Shown piece after piece: positions 38,801 to 46,497 of a DNA stretch of 64,000 nucleotides (position 1 is the first letter of the stretch; each line of letters begins with the position of its first letter). The position numbers were made by a program, and so were the translations under genes. A model generated the notes under the pieces. It searched no databases, was not told the DNA's origin, and worked only from the letters and a program-made list of their open reading frames with translations. Origin of the DNA: Minicystis rosea (GTDB lineage Bacteria; Myxococcota_A; Polyangia; Polyangiales; Polyangiaceae); assembly GCA_001931535.1 (NCBI GenBank), contig CP016211.1, positions 10,772,377 through 10,836,376 on the forward strand, given 5' to 3'.

Positions 38801-40939
38801 GTCGACGCGCCTCATCCTCATGCGTATCGCCGCGCGCTCGACAGGCTCTTCGCGGTCCCCGACGAGGCCATCACCGACGAGATCGTCGCTGCTTTCGTGG
38901 CATTTCTCGAAGCGGGCACCGCGCGTCAAATGGAGCTGCGCTGGCAGGTCGCGCGTTGGCTCCGGAACAACGGTGACGATCGCGGCTTCGTCGTCCTGCT
39001 CGGCGCCGTGCTCCAAAGGACCGACACCGACTTCGTCGCCGACGTGGTGGCCTCGGCTTCCCACGATTGGATCGTCGCGGCGATCGAGGCCGTCCTCGTC
39101 ACCGGCCCGCGCGTCGCGCCCGAGCGCACCGCCACCATGCTGCTCGACGCCTACGATCTCGATCCCGCCCTCCGCGCGCGCGCCGCCGAGCGCTTGCTCT
39201 CGGAGGCGCTCACGCAGGCCGCGCGCAGCTGGGCCGCAGGCGTGGCGCGGAGCGAGCGTCGCAGCGAGAAGCTCCGCCTCCTCGCCGAGACCTTCGCTTG
39301 GGGCATTCGCACCGGGCGCACGCTCACGGGCCGGCTCTTCCAAGTCGAGATGACCACCGGCAAGGGCCTCGGCTTCACGCGCCTCGAAGAGAGCCGCGTC
39401 TTCGTCAGCCCGCTCCCGATCCTCCGGATGGCGCCGCATGGCCGCGAGATCGTCGAGGGCTTGATCCTCCACGAGCTCGGTCATCACCTCTACCATCGCG
39501 GCGAAGAAGGCGCGGCCGCGTGGGAGCAGGCCGGGAAAGAAGGCATCTTCGGCCTGCTCAACACGGTCGCCGACGAGCACCTCGAGCGCAACCTCCGCGG
39601 CGTGGACGGCGCGTACGGCGATCGCCTCAAGCGCCTCGGCGCCCATGCCTTCCAGCACGCGAGCAAGGACCTTCCCGTCGTCGAGCTGCTCGACAGCTTG
39701 GGCGGCAGCGCCTTCGAGGTGCTCACCGCGACGCGCCTCGACGTGGCCCGCGACGAAGGCGCGGTGCGGGTCGGGAGCGGCGCCCTGCTCCAGCACATGG
39801 AGCGCGCCGGGCTCGCATTTTCCCGCTTCTTTCGCGCGCTCCGCATGGGCCTCGGCGATCGACACGACGACCCGCTCGTCCGCCAGGGCCTCGCCCTCTG
39901 CAAGGGCATCCGCAAGCGCACCATGCCCGAGCTCCTCGATTTGGCCCGCCAACTGCGCGCGCTCTTCGGCTGGCAAACCCAGCTCGTCGAGAGCCTCGGC
40001 CCGCACGAGACCTTCGAGGGCAGCGAGGCCGAGACCACCATCCACGGCGACGGGATCACCAAGGAGGAGCTCGAGCGCGAGATCGAGCGCGTGCTCGATC
40101 CCGAGCGCCGAAGCCGCGAGAGCGCGTCCTCGACGGCCACCGGCGGCCGCACGTGGATCAACATGAGCCCCGACGAGCGGTTCCAACCGATCCGCGCGAT
40201 CGTGAAGGTCCCCCGCGATCTCGCGGCGCACGCCCGCTACGCGAGCGAGGTCGCCTTCGCCGCGCGGCAGATGCGCCGCTTCCTCGAAGCGCTCGGCATC
40301 ACGCTCGAGCCCGAGCGCTTTCGGCTCCGCGGTCGCCGCTTCGACGCGGCCCGGGCGCTGGCCGTCGTCACCCGCAACGATCCGCGCATGCTCATCGCGC
40401 GCGAGCCGCGCCTCCGCACCGATCTCTTCCTGGCCGTGATCATCGACTGCTCCGGCTCGATGCAGACACGCAACAACATCGAGCGGGCCCGCCTCTTCGG
40501 CACCATGATCGCGGAGGCCGCGAAGGGCGTGCGCGGCGTCGATCTGCGCCTCTTCGGGTTCAACGATCACACCATGTTCGACGCCGGCGACGCCTCCCGC
40601 TGCGCGGTGTCCGGCCTCTCGCCCGGCGGCGGCAACAACGACGCGGGCGCGCTCTTCTACGCCGCCGAAGAGGCGCGCCGGAGCCGCCGCAAGGCCCGGC
40701 TCCTCGTGATGATCAGCGACGGCCTGCCCACCGAGTGCTCCGTCTCGTCGCTGCGCGCGCTGGTCACGCGGCTCGGGAGCCGATACGGCATCTGCTGCGC
40801 GCAGGTCGCGGTGCAGCCGCTCGCGGAGGTCTGCTTCCCGCATTACATCGAGCTCACCGAGAGCGATCCGGCGCCCGCCGTTCGCCGCTTCGGCGTCATC
40901 ATCGCCGACCTGGTGCGGAAGGCCATGGCCGCGTCCTGA
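35837..40939 (+). CDS. Giant HEAT-repeat protein with HExxH peptidase-like and VWA domains
   Basis: 1700 residues from the ATG at 35837 (a TTG at 35810 is in frame). Residues 1 to about 1130 are helical HEAT-like repeats (GLRTAAIAALAGADGRQAF, VPEVRAAAVAALRES). Residues about 1150-1330 hold a zinc-peptidase-like motif LHELGHH (His1212, Glu1213, His1216) with ADEHLERNLRG downstream as possible third ligand. A charged linker follows, then a VWA domain (about 1530-1700) with intact DxSxS (Asp1537, Ser1539, Ser1541) and LVMISDGLPTE. VWA proteins with a metallopeptidase-like region (DUF2201-type) usually pair with MoxR ATPases, and one is encoded two genes downstream. No signal peptide or membrane segment is seen, so it is probably cytoplasmic. 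Confidence 0.88.
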   Translation: MKDLLLFRLLSAPELDPEALLPLVAELARLPLAERFPLLGVLPRAVAHPHAGLRTAAIAALAGADGRQAFVLIAGALDDEVPEVRAAAVAALRESVAGHPARYAHALFHPHADVRCAAIAGEWPHGISGFTFPLLADPVCGLELASRFEPIAGGAMREHPTVLPSALPAIFDFVARGLLSRRIARRLVAEMPWEHAARFLRQAQQRSAPAIGAVLDAAAAGPPSSLERDAFDDVFALFWDALEEDTEARHEAFFRRLAAHMLGWPEDLRLRAVASLLVTAAGRPAWPLSAAGIVAVFHPHFLGFSWVSRRERSAAVKALYAAGSNAPRVSDDTVKQLLGIDLCRREDGTLDLYVVGALLHLVDSHPYARLLRWVDERAVVEGFLADVDGSIPFLVLRDDSKRGREYLLDRIASAGGFSRALVHAILIVAVVSGPSGGLDFLDACAGEEAAAIVIELFRVLRRTTAHLSAKKTSALEPLVVKIAESPDLVARVLRAWLEEEAPERLAFGVSALGMIGVAIAAPAFVTIALALPVTALRALIGVLPSCSTFPWGKEIALAHALVEHADDAVRAWAVARVPQEPVAPPVPRVLEPSVQRLSNAKLDAIATAADADLPRLIKPCLAKPTAGLCEALARRPAPPAPDVSVCVAILGSHDPMERVDVELGRFGATTPGFLSALDAEMVRVWEREPNLPPLAHAIIHRWERHAFAVVEAFVAAGGLGVQLSRAAGLAQGILRTSVWEAVAGAFMMWRWRDRSQLEAFATRPFGDQLVAALDTDLGEAAARMLAAIADARVAPDLIEALRPAIAQKLPDLTPAVRQRLADIANASGITGSGIVRQANARPIEDNLRDEIRRSANLDVLEASCRSTNPFLVEEAALRLCEFGELGCARILAAILAGAPAPRPLFESVSLWHDGASLTAARARAERDGEDPELRFRFALALAQRGERVFLAHALAAARVETTEPWFSGDDWARLLAFGYTDRQLALALVDAPHPHAYRRALDRLFAVPDEAITDEIVAAFVAFLEAGTARQMELRWQVARWLRNNGDDRGFVVLLGAVLQRTDTDFVADVVASASHDWIVAAIEAVLVTGPRVAPERTATMLLDAYDLDPALRARAAERLLSEALTQAARSWAAGVARSERRSEKLRLLAETFAWGIRTGRTLTGRLFQVEMTTGKGLGFTRLEESRVFVSPLPILRMAPHGREIVEGLILHELGHHLYHRGEEGAAAWEQAGKEGIFGLLNTVADEHLERNLRGVDGAYGDRLKRLGAHAFQHASKDLPVVELLDSLGGSAFEVLTATRLDVARDEGAVRVGSGALLQHMERAGLAFSRFFRALRMGLGDRHDDPLVRQGLALCKGIRKRTMPELLDLARQLRALFGWQTQLVESLGPHETFEGSEAETTIHGDGITKEELEREIERVLDPERRSRESASSTATGGRTWINMSPDERFQPIRAIVKVPRDLAAHARYASEVAFAARQMRRFLEALGITLEPERFRLRGRRFDAARALAVVTRNDPRMLIAREPRLRTDLFLAVIIDCSGSMQTRNNIERARLFGTMIAEAAKGVRGVDLRLFGFNDHTMFDAGDASRCAVSGLSPGGGNNDAGALFYAAEEARRSRRKARLLVMISDGLPTECSVSSLRALVTRLGSRYGICCAQVAVQPLAEVCFPHYIELTESDPAPAVRRFGVIIADLVRKAMAAS

Positions 40940-41024
40940 TCCTGATCCCCGCCTCTCCGGGCTGCGATATCGTTCCATCCATGAGCGACCCGTCCGTCAC
41001 CGCCGCTCGGCGCGCGAGGCACGC

Positions 41025-42884
41025 ATGAGCGCCGCGAGCGATCCGAAGGTGATGAGCGTTTCGGATCTCTTGCGCCTCCACCCCTGGCCCGCCGCGCACG
41101 CCGCCGAGAAGCGCCTCGAATGGCTGTGGCATTTCGATTTGCCCGGCACGCCCGAAGATCTGTGGCGCCTCGTCACGGACACCACCCGTGGCAACCGCGC
41201 GATGGGCGGCGCCGAGATGAAGTTCGAGGAGCGCGATGGAAAGCGCTGGGGGACGGCGCGCAACGGGGGCGTGCTCCAAGAGTGGATCGAGGTCCCGTGG
41301 AGCTGGGTCGGGAACCAATGGCTCACCTGCACGCGCCTCTACGAGCGCGGCTTCTCCCGCGTCATGTACGCGGTCTACCGCCTCGAGCCGATCGCCACGG
41401 GCACGCGCTTCTACGTCTACTTCGGCTTCGTCCCGCGCAACCTCGTGGGCTCGCTGGCCCTGCGTTTCGGCTTCCCCACGCTGGAGAGCGGTTATCGCCG
41501 GATCCTCCCCGCCATGGCGGCGCAGCTCGATCGCCTCGTGCCCGACGTCCTCGTCGCGCCGCCGCCCGAGCTCCCGGACGACGTGCTCCAACGCCTGGCC
41601 GCGCAGCGCGAGACGCTCGTGAAGAGCGGCCTCTCCCAGATCTGCGTCGACGCGCTGGTCGACTGGATCCGCACCGGCGACGAGGCCGATCTCCATCGCA
41701 TCCAGATCCGCGAGCGCGCGCGTGTGTGGCGCTTGCCCGAGGCCGATCTCCTGCGCGTCGCCCTCCACGCCACGCGGGCCGGCCTCCTCACGCTCTCGTG
41801 GGACACGATTTGCCCGCATTGCCGCGGCGTGCGCGACGAGAACGCCGACCTCCAATCGCTCCGCGCCACCGCCCGCTGCGACGTCTGCGACATCGATTTC
41901 GGCACCGATTCGCCCGAGGCCGTCGAGGTCACCTTCCACGTCCACTCCTCGATTCGCGACGTCGCCGAGCGCCTTTATTGCAGCGCCGAGCCCGCCACCA
42001 AAGAGCATGTCCGCGTGCAGCTCCCCGTCGCGCCGGGCGAGCGCGTCGAGCTCCAGCCCCGCCTCGCCCCCGGCCGTTATCGCCTGCGCGCCGGCAAGGA
42101 GCCCGCCTTCTATCTCGACATCGTCGAAGGTGGCTCCACGCGGCCCGTGCGCTTCGGCGATCACGCGCCCGGCGCAGTGGTCGAAGCAGGCAGCGACGCG
42201 CAGGTCGAGATCGAGAACGGCGCCGCGGACGCGAAGACCTTCGTCATCGAGCGCGCCACGTGGAGCGACGACGCGCTCCGGCCCGGGCAGCTCCTCGGCC
42301 ATCAAGACTTCCGCGATCTCTTCAGCGAAGCGTACATCGGCGCGGACGTCCGTCTCGGCATCGGCGAGCAAACCATTCTCTTCACCGATGTCGTCGGATC
42401 GACGGCGTTTTACGCGTCCCGCGGCGATCCGGCGGCCTTCGTCGACATCAAGCGCCATTTCGACGACGTATTCGCCGTCGTCCGTCGCAATCGCGGCGCC
42501 GTGGTGAAGACCATCGGCGACGCGGTGATGGCCACCTTCGTCAACCCGGCCGACGCGGTGCGCGCCTCGCGCGAGATCCACGACGCCTTCCGCCCCGATC
42601 GCGCGGACACGCCCATCCGCCTGCGCATCTCGCTCAACACCGGCCCGTGCATCGCCGTGCACCTCAACGCCGGCGCCGACTTCTTCGGCGGCACCGTCAA
42701 CGTCGCCGCCAAGCTGCAGTCGCTCGTCGAGGCCTATCAAATCGCCATGAGCGAGGCGACGTATCGATCGCCGGGCGTCGCCGAATACTGCGCCGAGCAG
42801 GGCGCATCGCTCGACGAGCTTCGTTATTCATCCAAAGCCCTCCCGGCGCCGATCGGCGTGCGCCGCTGGACGGTGTATCCGTAG
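41025..42884 (+). CDS. SRPBCC-DUF5939-class III nucleotide cyclase
   Basis: 619 residues, ATG at 41025 with GAGG six bases upstream, 85 bases after the giant gene. Residues 25-175 resemble a SRPBCC/START-like ligand pocket (FDLPGTPEDLWRLVTDTTRGN). Residues about 190-420 fit DUF5939, with a zinc-ribbon-like CPHCRGV...CDVC. Residues about 440-615 are a class III cyclase domain: LFTDVVGSTAFY (first metal Asp) and KTIGDAVMATF (second metal Asp), then LRISLNTGPC and GGTVNVAAKL. It should make cAMP or cGMP, perhaps gated by a lipid or small ligand bound to SRPBCC. The neighbouring MoxR gene starts 18 bases later. Confidence 0.92.
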   Translation: MSAASDPKVMSVSDLLRLHPWPAAHAAEKRLEWLWHFDLPGTPEDLWRLVTDTTRGNRAMGGAEMKFEERDGKRWGTARNGGVLQEWIEVPWSWVGNQWLTCTRLYERGFSRVMYAVYRLEPIATGTRFYVYFGFVPRNLVGSLALRFGFPTLESGYRRILPAMAAQLDRLVPDVLVAPPPELPDDVLQRLAAQRETLVKSGLSQICVDALVDWIRTGDEADLHRIQIRERARVWRLPEADLLRVALHATRAGLLTLSWDTICPHCRGVRDENADLQSLRATARCDVCDIDFGTDSPEAVEVTFHVHSSIRDVAERLYCSAEPATKEHVRVQLPVAPGERVELQPRLAPGRYRLRAGKEPAFYLDIVEGGSTRPVRFGDHAPGAVVEAGSDAQVEIENGAADAKTFVIERATWSDDALRPGQLLGHQDFRDLFSEAYIGADVRLGIGEQTILFTDVVGSTAFYASRGDPAAFVDIKRHFDDVFAVVRRNRGAVVKTIGDAVMATFVNPADAVRASREIHDAFRPDRADTPIRLRISLNTGPCIAVHLNAGADFFGGTVNVAAKLQSLVEAYQIAMSEATYRSPGVAEYCAEQGASLDELRYSSKALPAPIGVRRWTVYP

Positions 42885-42902
42885 CGCGTCGGAGGACGAT
42901 CC

Positions 42903-44012
42903 ATGTCGGGCAAGTGGGATGAGGGAGAGATCCGAGTCGGCGCGGTGATGGAAGCGACCTTCTGGTCGAACCCGGTGGAGGGCTCTTCGTTCCGTTTCCG
43001 CGCCACGCACCTCGACGGCAAGCGCGCGCCCAAGGTCGTGCTCTCCAGCGATCCACGCATCCGCCCGGGCGCGCCGTGCCTCGTGCGCATCGTCGCCGTG
43101 CGCAAGCCGGAGCGCAGCGATCGCGGCGCCATCGAGGTCGAGTTCGTGCGCGCGCAGGACTTCAAGATCGAGGGTGTCTACATCGACCCCATCGTCTCGA
43201 AGAAGCTGCAAATCCTGCTCGAATCGGGCCTCAACATCCTCCTCGACGGCCCCCAGGGTTGCGGCAAGACGGTGCTCGCCCGCGCCATCGCGCGCGCGCT
43301 CGGGATGGAGTTCGTCTTCTTCAATTGCGGCGCCGTCGTCGAGGCCACCGACTTCTTCGCCACCATTCAAGTGCGCGCCTCCGAGACGGGTCAGCCCGTC
43401 ACCGACTTCATCAAGACCGAAGTCCTCCTCGCGCTGGAGCGCGCCTCTCTCCAGCCGGAGGCACGTTTCCTCGTCTTCCTCGACGAGCTCAACCGCTGCC
43501 CCGAGAGCGCGCGCAACGCGCTCATGCCCGCGCTCGACGCCACCCGCAAGGTCTTCCACCCGGTGGAAAACCGCTTCCTCGTCATCCCCGACAACGTGCA
43601 ATTCATCGCCGCGGTCAATCGAGGCAGCCAGTTCTCCGGCACCTTCGGCATCGACGCCGCGCAGCTCGATCGCTTCGCCCCGTTGCAGATGGATTACCCA
43701 CCTCCGGTCGAGGAGGTGAAGCTCCTCCTCGCCCGCCATCCCGAGCTCGGCAAGCAGCTCGTCGAGCAAATCGTCGACGTCGCCGACGCCGTCCGCCACG
43801 CCCCCGAGCTCGGCGCCACGCTGAGCGTGCGCGCCACCGACGAAGCCTGTGTCTACCTCAAGCACCCTCTCCTCGAGAGCGAGCAATCACGCATGCTCTC
43901 CGAGGTCTTGAAATCGAGCTTCTGCGGCCGTTTCGCCGGCAAATGGAGCGATGTCTCGAGCGACGCCGGCGCCGTCTGGGGCATCGTCGAGAAGACGTTG
44001 CGCGGCGCATAA
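42903..44012 (+). CDS. MoxR/NorQ-type AAA+ ATPase
   Basis: 369 residues. After an N-terminal ~85-residue beta-rich region (FRATHLDGKRAPKVVLSSD) comes the AAA+ core: Walker A GPQGCGKTVLAR (about 115-126), Walker B FLVFLDELNRCPESARNALMP, sensor 1 region FIAAVNRGSQFSGTFG, and Arg residues near DAAQLDRFAPLQMDYP. This is the NorQ/CbbQ/MoxR group, which powers remodelling with VWA partner proteins. The VWA partner is most likely the giant protein two genes upstream. Start is 18 bases after the cyclase stop. Confidence 0.93.
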   Translation: MSGKWDEGEIRVGAVMEATFWSNPVEGSSFRFRATHLDGKRAPKVVLSSDPRIRPGAPCLVRIVAVRKPERSDRGAIEVEFVRAQDFKIEGVYIDPIVSKKLQILLESGLNILLDGPQGCGKTVLARAIARALGMEFVFFNCGAVVEATDFFATIQVRASETGQPVTDFIKTEVLLALERASLQPEARFLVFLDELNRCPESARNALMPALDATRKVFHPVENRFLVIPDNVQFIAAVNRGSQFSGTFGIDAAQLDRFAPLQMDYPPPVEEVKLLLARHPELGKQLVEQIVDVADAVRHAPELGATLSVRATDEACVYLKHPLLESEQSRMLSEVLKSSFCGRFAGKWSDVSSDAGAVWGIVEKTLRGA

Positions 44013-44138
44013 CCCACTGCGGCAATGGGCTCTGCCCTCTCGCGATCGGGGCAGCAATGAGCACCCGCGACACGCGAGATCGCGGCCGTTTCTTGATAGA
44101 ATGCGAGCCTCAGAAACCCGAGCCGTTCGGAGCTACGC

Positions 44139-44819
44139 ATGGTCGAGAAGGTCGTGCACTACAAAGATCTCCTCAAGTGCAACCACGGTGGCAAGGTGGA
44201 CCTCAATCCCACGGTGGAGAGGAACACCGAGATCGAGGAGGACCTCCGCATCGTCACCGACAAGGACCTGCTCGAGAAGGTGACCATCAGCGGCTGCTCT
44301 CTCGGGTGCACCAAGATCACCGCCATCAACACCGGTCTCGCGAAGGACTTCGAGATCAAGGACGGCGCCGTTCCCGTCCTCAAGAACCTCTCCGCCACCA
44401 CCAACAAGGGTTGCACGGTGACGTGGAAGGGATTCGAGTACAACATCGACAACGCGGTCTCTCACCTCAACAGCAACGCCAAGCCGAAGAGCACGGGCTA
44501 TTGCGGCCGCTACGTGCAGAATGCCATTCGCGCCGGCGGCACCAACATCCCAGGCGCCAACGCCACCGACTTCGGCCCCGTGCTCGAGGAGAACGGCTTT
44601 CAGTCCGTCGGCCAAGCCACGCCGCAGAAGGGTGACGTGGTGGTCTTCCGCGGCGTGCCCGGCCACGAGAACGGCCACACCGCCATGTACAATGGCAGTC
44701 AGTGGGTCTCCGATTTCAAGCAACGGAACATCATCGTCTCCGAGGCTTATCGGAACAGCCGCTACACCATTTACCGCCCCGTCGCGAAGGGCAACCAGGC
44801 GCACGCCGAGCCGCGTTGA
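44139..44819 (+). CDS. Probable PAAR-like/amidase T6SS effector
   Basis: 226 residues. Residues 1-105 look like a DUF4280-type PAAR-like domain: LLKCNHGGKVDL, then KDLLEKVTISGCSLGCTKI and IKDGAVPVLKNLSATTNKG. Residues about 115-220 resemble an NlpC/P60-CHAP-type cysteine amidase: catalytic Cys in STGYCGRYVQNAIRAGG, His in ENGHTAMYNGSQW, DVVVFRG between them. There is no signal peptide, consistent with T6SS export as spike cargo. Codon use is less GC-rich than neighbours, hinting at transfer. It follows the MoxR gene by 126 bases, and a TAGAAT box lies about 40 bases upstream. Alternative: a self-acting wall amidase. Confidence 0.65.
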   Translation: MVEKVVHYKDLLKCNHGGKVDLNPTVERNTEIEEDLRIVTDKDLLEKVTISGCSLGCTKITAINTGLAKDFEIKDGAVPVLKNLSATTNKGCTVTWKGFEYNIDNAVSHLNSNAKPKSTGYCGRYVQNAIRAGGTNIPGANATDFGPVLEENGFQSVGQATPQKGDVVVFRGVPGHENGHTAMYNGSQWVSDFKQRNIIVSEAYRNSRYTIYRPVAKGNQAHAEPR

Positions 44820-44868
44820 GGTCGGGCTCGCCCCCGCGCGCGGGATGCACTATCCCGATGCGGTCGTG

Positions 44869-45411
44869 ATGTCCCTCCGCACCCTCTTGCCGCTCGCTGC
44901 GATCGCGCTCGCCGGTTGCGATGAGCCCGCTTCCGCGAGCACGCCCGATGCAGCGCCGCCCGCGCCTCCGCCGCCCACGGCGTCGGCCAAGCCCTCCGCC
45001 GCGCCCACCGCGACGAGCTCGGCGTCGGCGTCGTCGGGCGAGTTCAAGGTGCTCAAAATGGTGCTCACGTCGGAGGTGAAGAAGAAGGAGCCCGCCGACA
45101 AATTGGAGTCCGCCGCACCGGGCCAGCGCGTTTGGGCGCATGTGACCCTGCGCAACCGCACCGACGCGACCAAGCCCATCGCGCTGGTGTTCCTCGTCGG
45201 CGGGACGGAGCGCGCCAAGATCGATTTGAAGGCCGATCCCTCGTGGTCCTACCGCACCTGGGGTTACGTCACGCTGCGCTCGGGCGACAGCGGTGAGCTC
45301 ACCGCCGAGGTCCGCGACGAGAGCGGCACGGTGATGGAGCGCATGCACCTCCCCATCAAGGGCGACGCCTCGACCAAGCCGCAGAAGAAGGCTCCCGCGA
45401 CCGACGAATAG
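44869..45411 (+). CDS. DUF2914 lipoprotein
   Basis: 180 residues from the ATG at 44869 (an in-frame ATG lies at 44845). Signal sequence MSLRTLLPLAAIALAGC with lipobox, then a Pro/Ala/Ser spacer to about residue 60. The rest fits DUF2914: VLTSEVKKKEP, RVWAHVTLRNRTD, DPSWSYRTWGYVTLRSGDSGELTAEVRD. These proteins are periplasmic or outer-membrane anchored with unknown role. It begins 50 bases after the probable amidase effector, the usual position for an immunity gene, but DUF2914 is not a known immunity family. Confidence 0.82.
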   Translation: MSLRTLLPLAAIALAGCDEPASASTPDAAPPAPPPPTASAKPSAAPTATSSASASSGEFKVLKMVLTSEVKKKEPADKLESAAPGQRVWAHVTLRNRTDATKPIALVFLVGGTERAKIDLKADPSWSYRTWGYVTLRSGDSGELTAEVRDESGTVMERMHLPIKGDASTKPQKKAPATDE

Positions 45412-45419
45412 GGGATCTC

Positions 45420-46169
45420 ATGGCACACGTCGTCTTCATCACCGGCGCCTCGTCGGGCTTCGGCGCGGCCATCGCCCGCCGCTTCGCCAAAGACGGCGCC
45501 CGCCTCGTGCTCTGCGCGCGCCGCGGCGATCGGCTGGAAGCCCTGGCCCACGAGCTCGGCGTCCCCACGCACACCCTCATGCTCGACGTGCGCGACCGCG
45601 CCGCCGTCGAAGGTGCCATTCGCGCGCTGCCCGCCGAGCTCGCGGCGATTACCATTCTCGTGAACAACGCCGGCGGCGCCCTCGGCCTCGAGCCCGCCCA
45701 ATCCGCCAATCTCGACGATTGGGACACGATGGTGGATACCAACTGCAAAGGCCTGATGTACGTCACCCGCGCCATTCTCCCTGGAATGGTCGAGCGCGAT
45801 CGCGGTCACGTCATCAACCTCGGCTCCGTGGCCGGCACGTACCCCTATCCCGGCGGCAACGTCTACGGCGCCACCAAAGCCTTCGTGGAGCAATTCTCCC
45901 TGAATTTGCGCGCCGATTTGACCGGCAAGCGCGTGCGCGTGACCAACATCGAGCCCGGCATGGCCGAGACCGAGTTCTCGGTGGTCCGCTTCAAGGGCGA
46001 CGAGGAGAAGGCCAAAGCCGTCTATCAAGGCTTCCCGCCGCTCCGCCCGGAGGACGTCGCCGACGCCGTGCATTGGTGCGCGACGGTGCCCGAGCACGTG
46101 AACGTGAATCGGCTCGAGCTGATGAGCGTGATGCAGTCGTTTGCGGGGTTTGCGGTGAAGCGGGGGTGA
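45420..46169 (+). CDS. Short-chain dehydrogenase/reductase
   Basis: 249 residues, the typical classical SDR length. Cofactor loop ITGASSGFGAAIARRFA (TGxxxGxG), LVNNAGGALG, catalytic Ser in INLGSVAGTYPYPGG and the Tyr-Lys pair in NVYGATKAFVEQ. The C-terminal RLELMSVMQS resembles YdfG-like 3-hydroxy acid dehydrogenases. It should be a cytoplasmic NADP-dependent enzyme. It starts 9 bases after the DUF2914 gene and ends at a hairpin. Confidence 0.93.
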   Translation: MAHVVFITGASSGFGAAIARRFAKDGARLVLCARRGDRLEALAHELGVPTHTLMLDVRDRAAVEGAIRALPAELAAITILVNNAGGALGLEPAQSANLDDWDTMVDTNCKGLMYVTRAILPGMVERDRGHVINLGSVAGTYPYPGGNVYGATKAFVEQFSLNLRADLTGKRVRVTNIEPGMAETEFSVVRFKGDEEKAKAVYQGFPPLRPEDVADAVHWCATVPEHVNVNRLELMSVMQSFAGFAVKRG

Positions 46170-46173
46170 GCTG

Positions 46174-46190
46174 GCAAATAAGATATTTGC
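46174..46190. terminator. AT-rich hairpin between convergent genes
   Basis: GCAAATA and TATTTGC form a 7-base stem with a 3-base loop, directly between the SDR stop and the stop of the convergent small gene. It is strikingly AT-rich for this genome. Confidence 0.6.
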
Positions 46191-46451
46191 TCAACCCATT
46201 CCGATATAGCCGTCCTTTCGGACCGCGACAGGGAAGGTGACCTGCTCGCCTTGGGCAAATCTCTCGAGCGCTTCGAAAGCTTCCCGCGCAGAGGCTCGAC
46301 CGCTGAAATGGTCGTCGAACTCGCGTGTGAGGAGGATGCCCTTCTTGGGCACCAGCTCGAAAACGAAGCTCACGCTCGCCCCCTCGTCACGAAAATCGAG
46401 ACGATACCGGCGATCGCCCAAGGCCTCGATCCCGACGAGCTCGATGGACAC
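46191..46451 (-). CDS. Small conserved-looking protein, unknown function
   Basis: 86 residues from the GTG at 46451. The sequence alternates beta patterns (IELVGIEALGDRRYRLDFRDEGAS, VFELVPKKGILLTREFDDH) with a short helix (AREAFEALERFAQGE). No Cys, signal peptide or known motif. It lies between the SDR terminator and the envC-like gene. Codon pattern looks coding, but no family is recognised. Confidence 0.6.
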   Translation of the reverse strand: MSIELVGIEALGDRRYRLDFRDEGASVSFVFELVPKKGILLTREFDDHFSGRASAREAFEALERFAQGEQVTFPVAVRKDGYIGMG

Positions 46452-46497
46452 GCTGAATCTCCCCCGCGATCTCAGCTTTCAAAAGGGTAGTCCGCGT

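Noticed and set aside
36371..40978. 1535-residue minus-strand frame opposite the giant HEAT gene
   Set aside because: It is the exact antisense of a protein with clear HEAT, HExxH and VWA motifs; composition is Arg/Glu/Ala-rich without any motif.
40981..41028. 15-codon ORF (MSDPSVTAARRARHA) whose stop overlaps the cyclase start
   Set aside because: Overlap ATGA would suit a coupling leader, but there is no ribosome binding site and the frame is simply the tail of a long open shadow frame.
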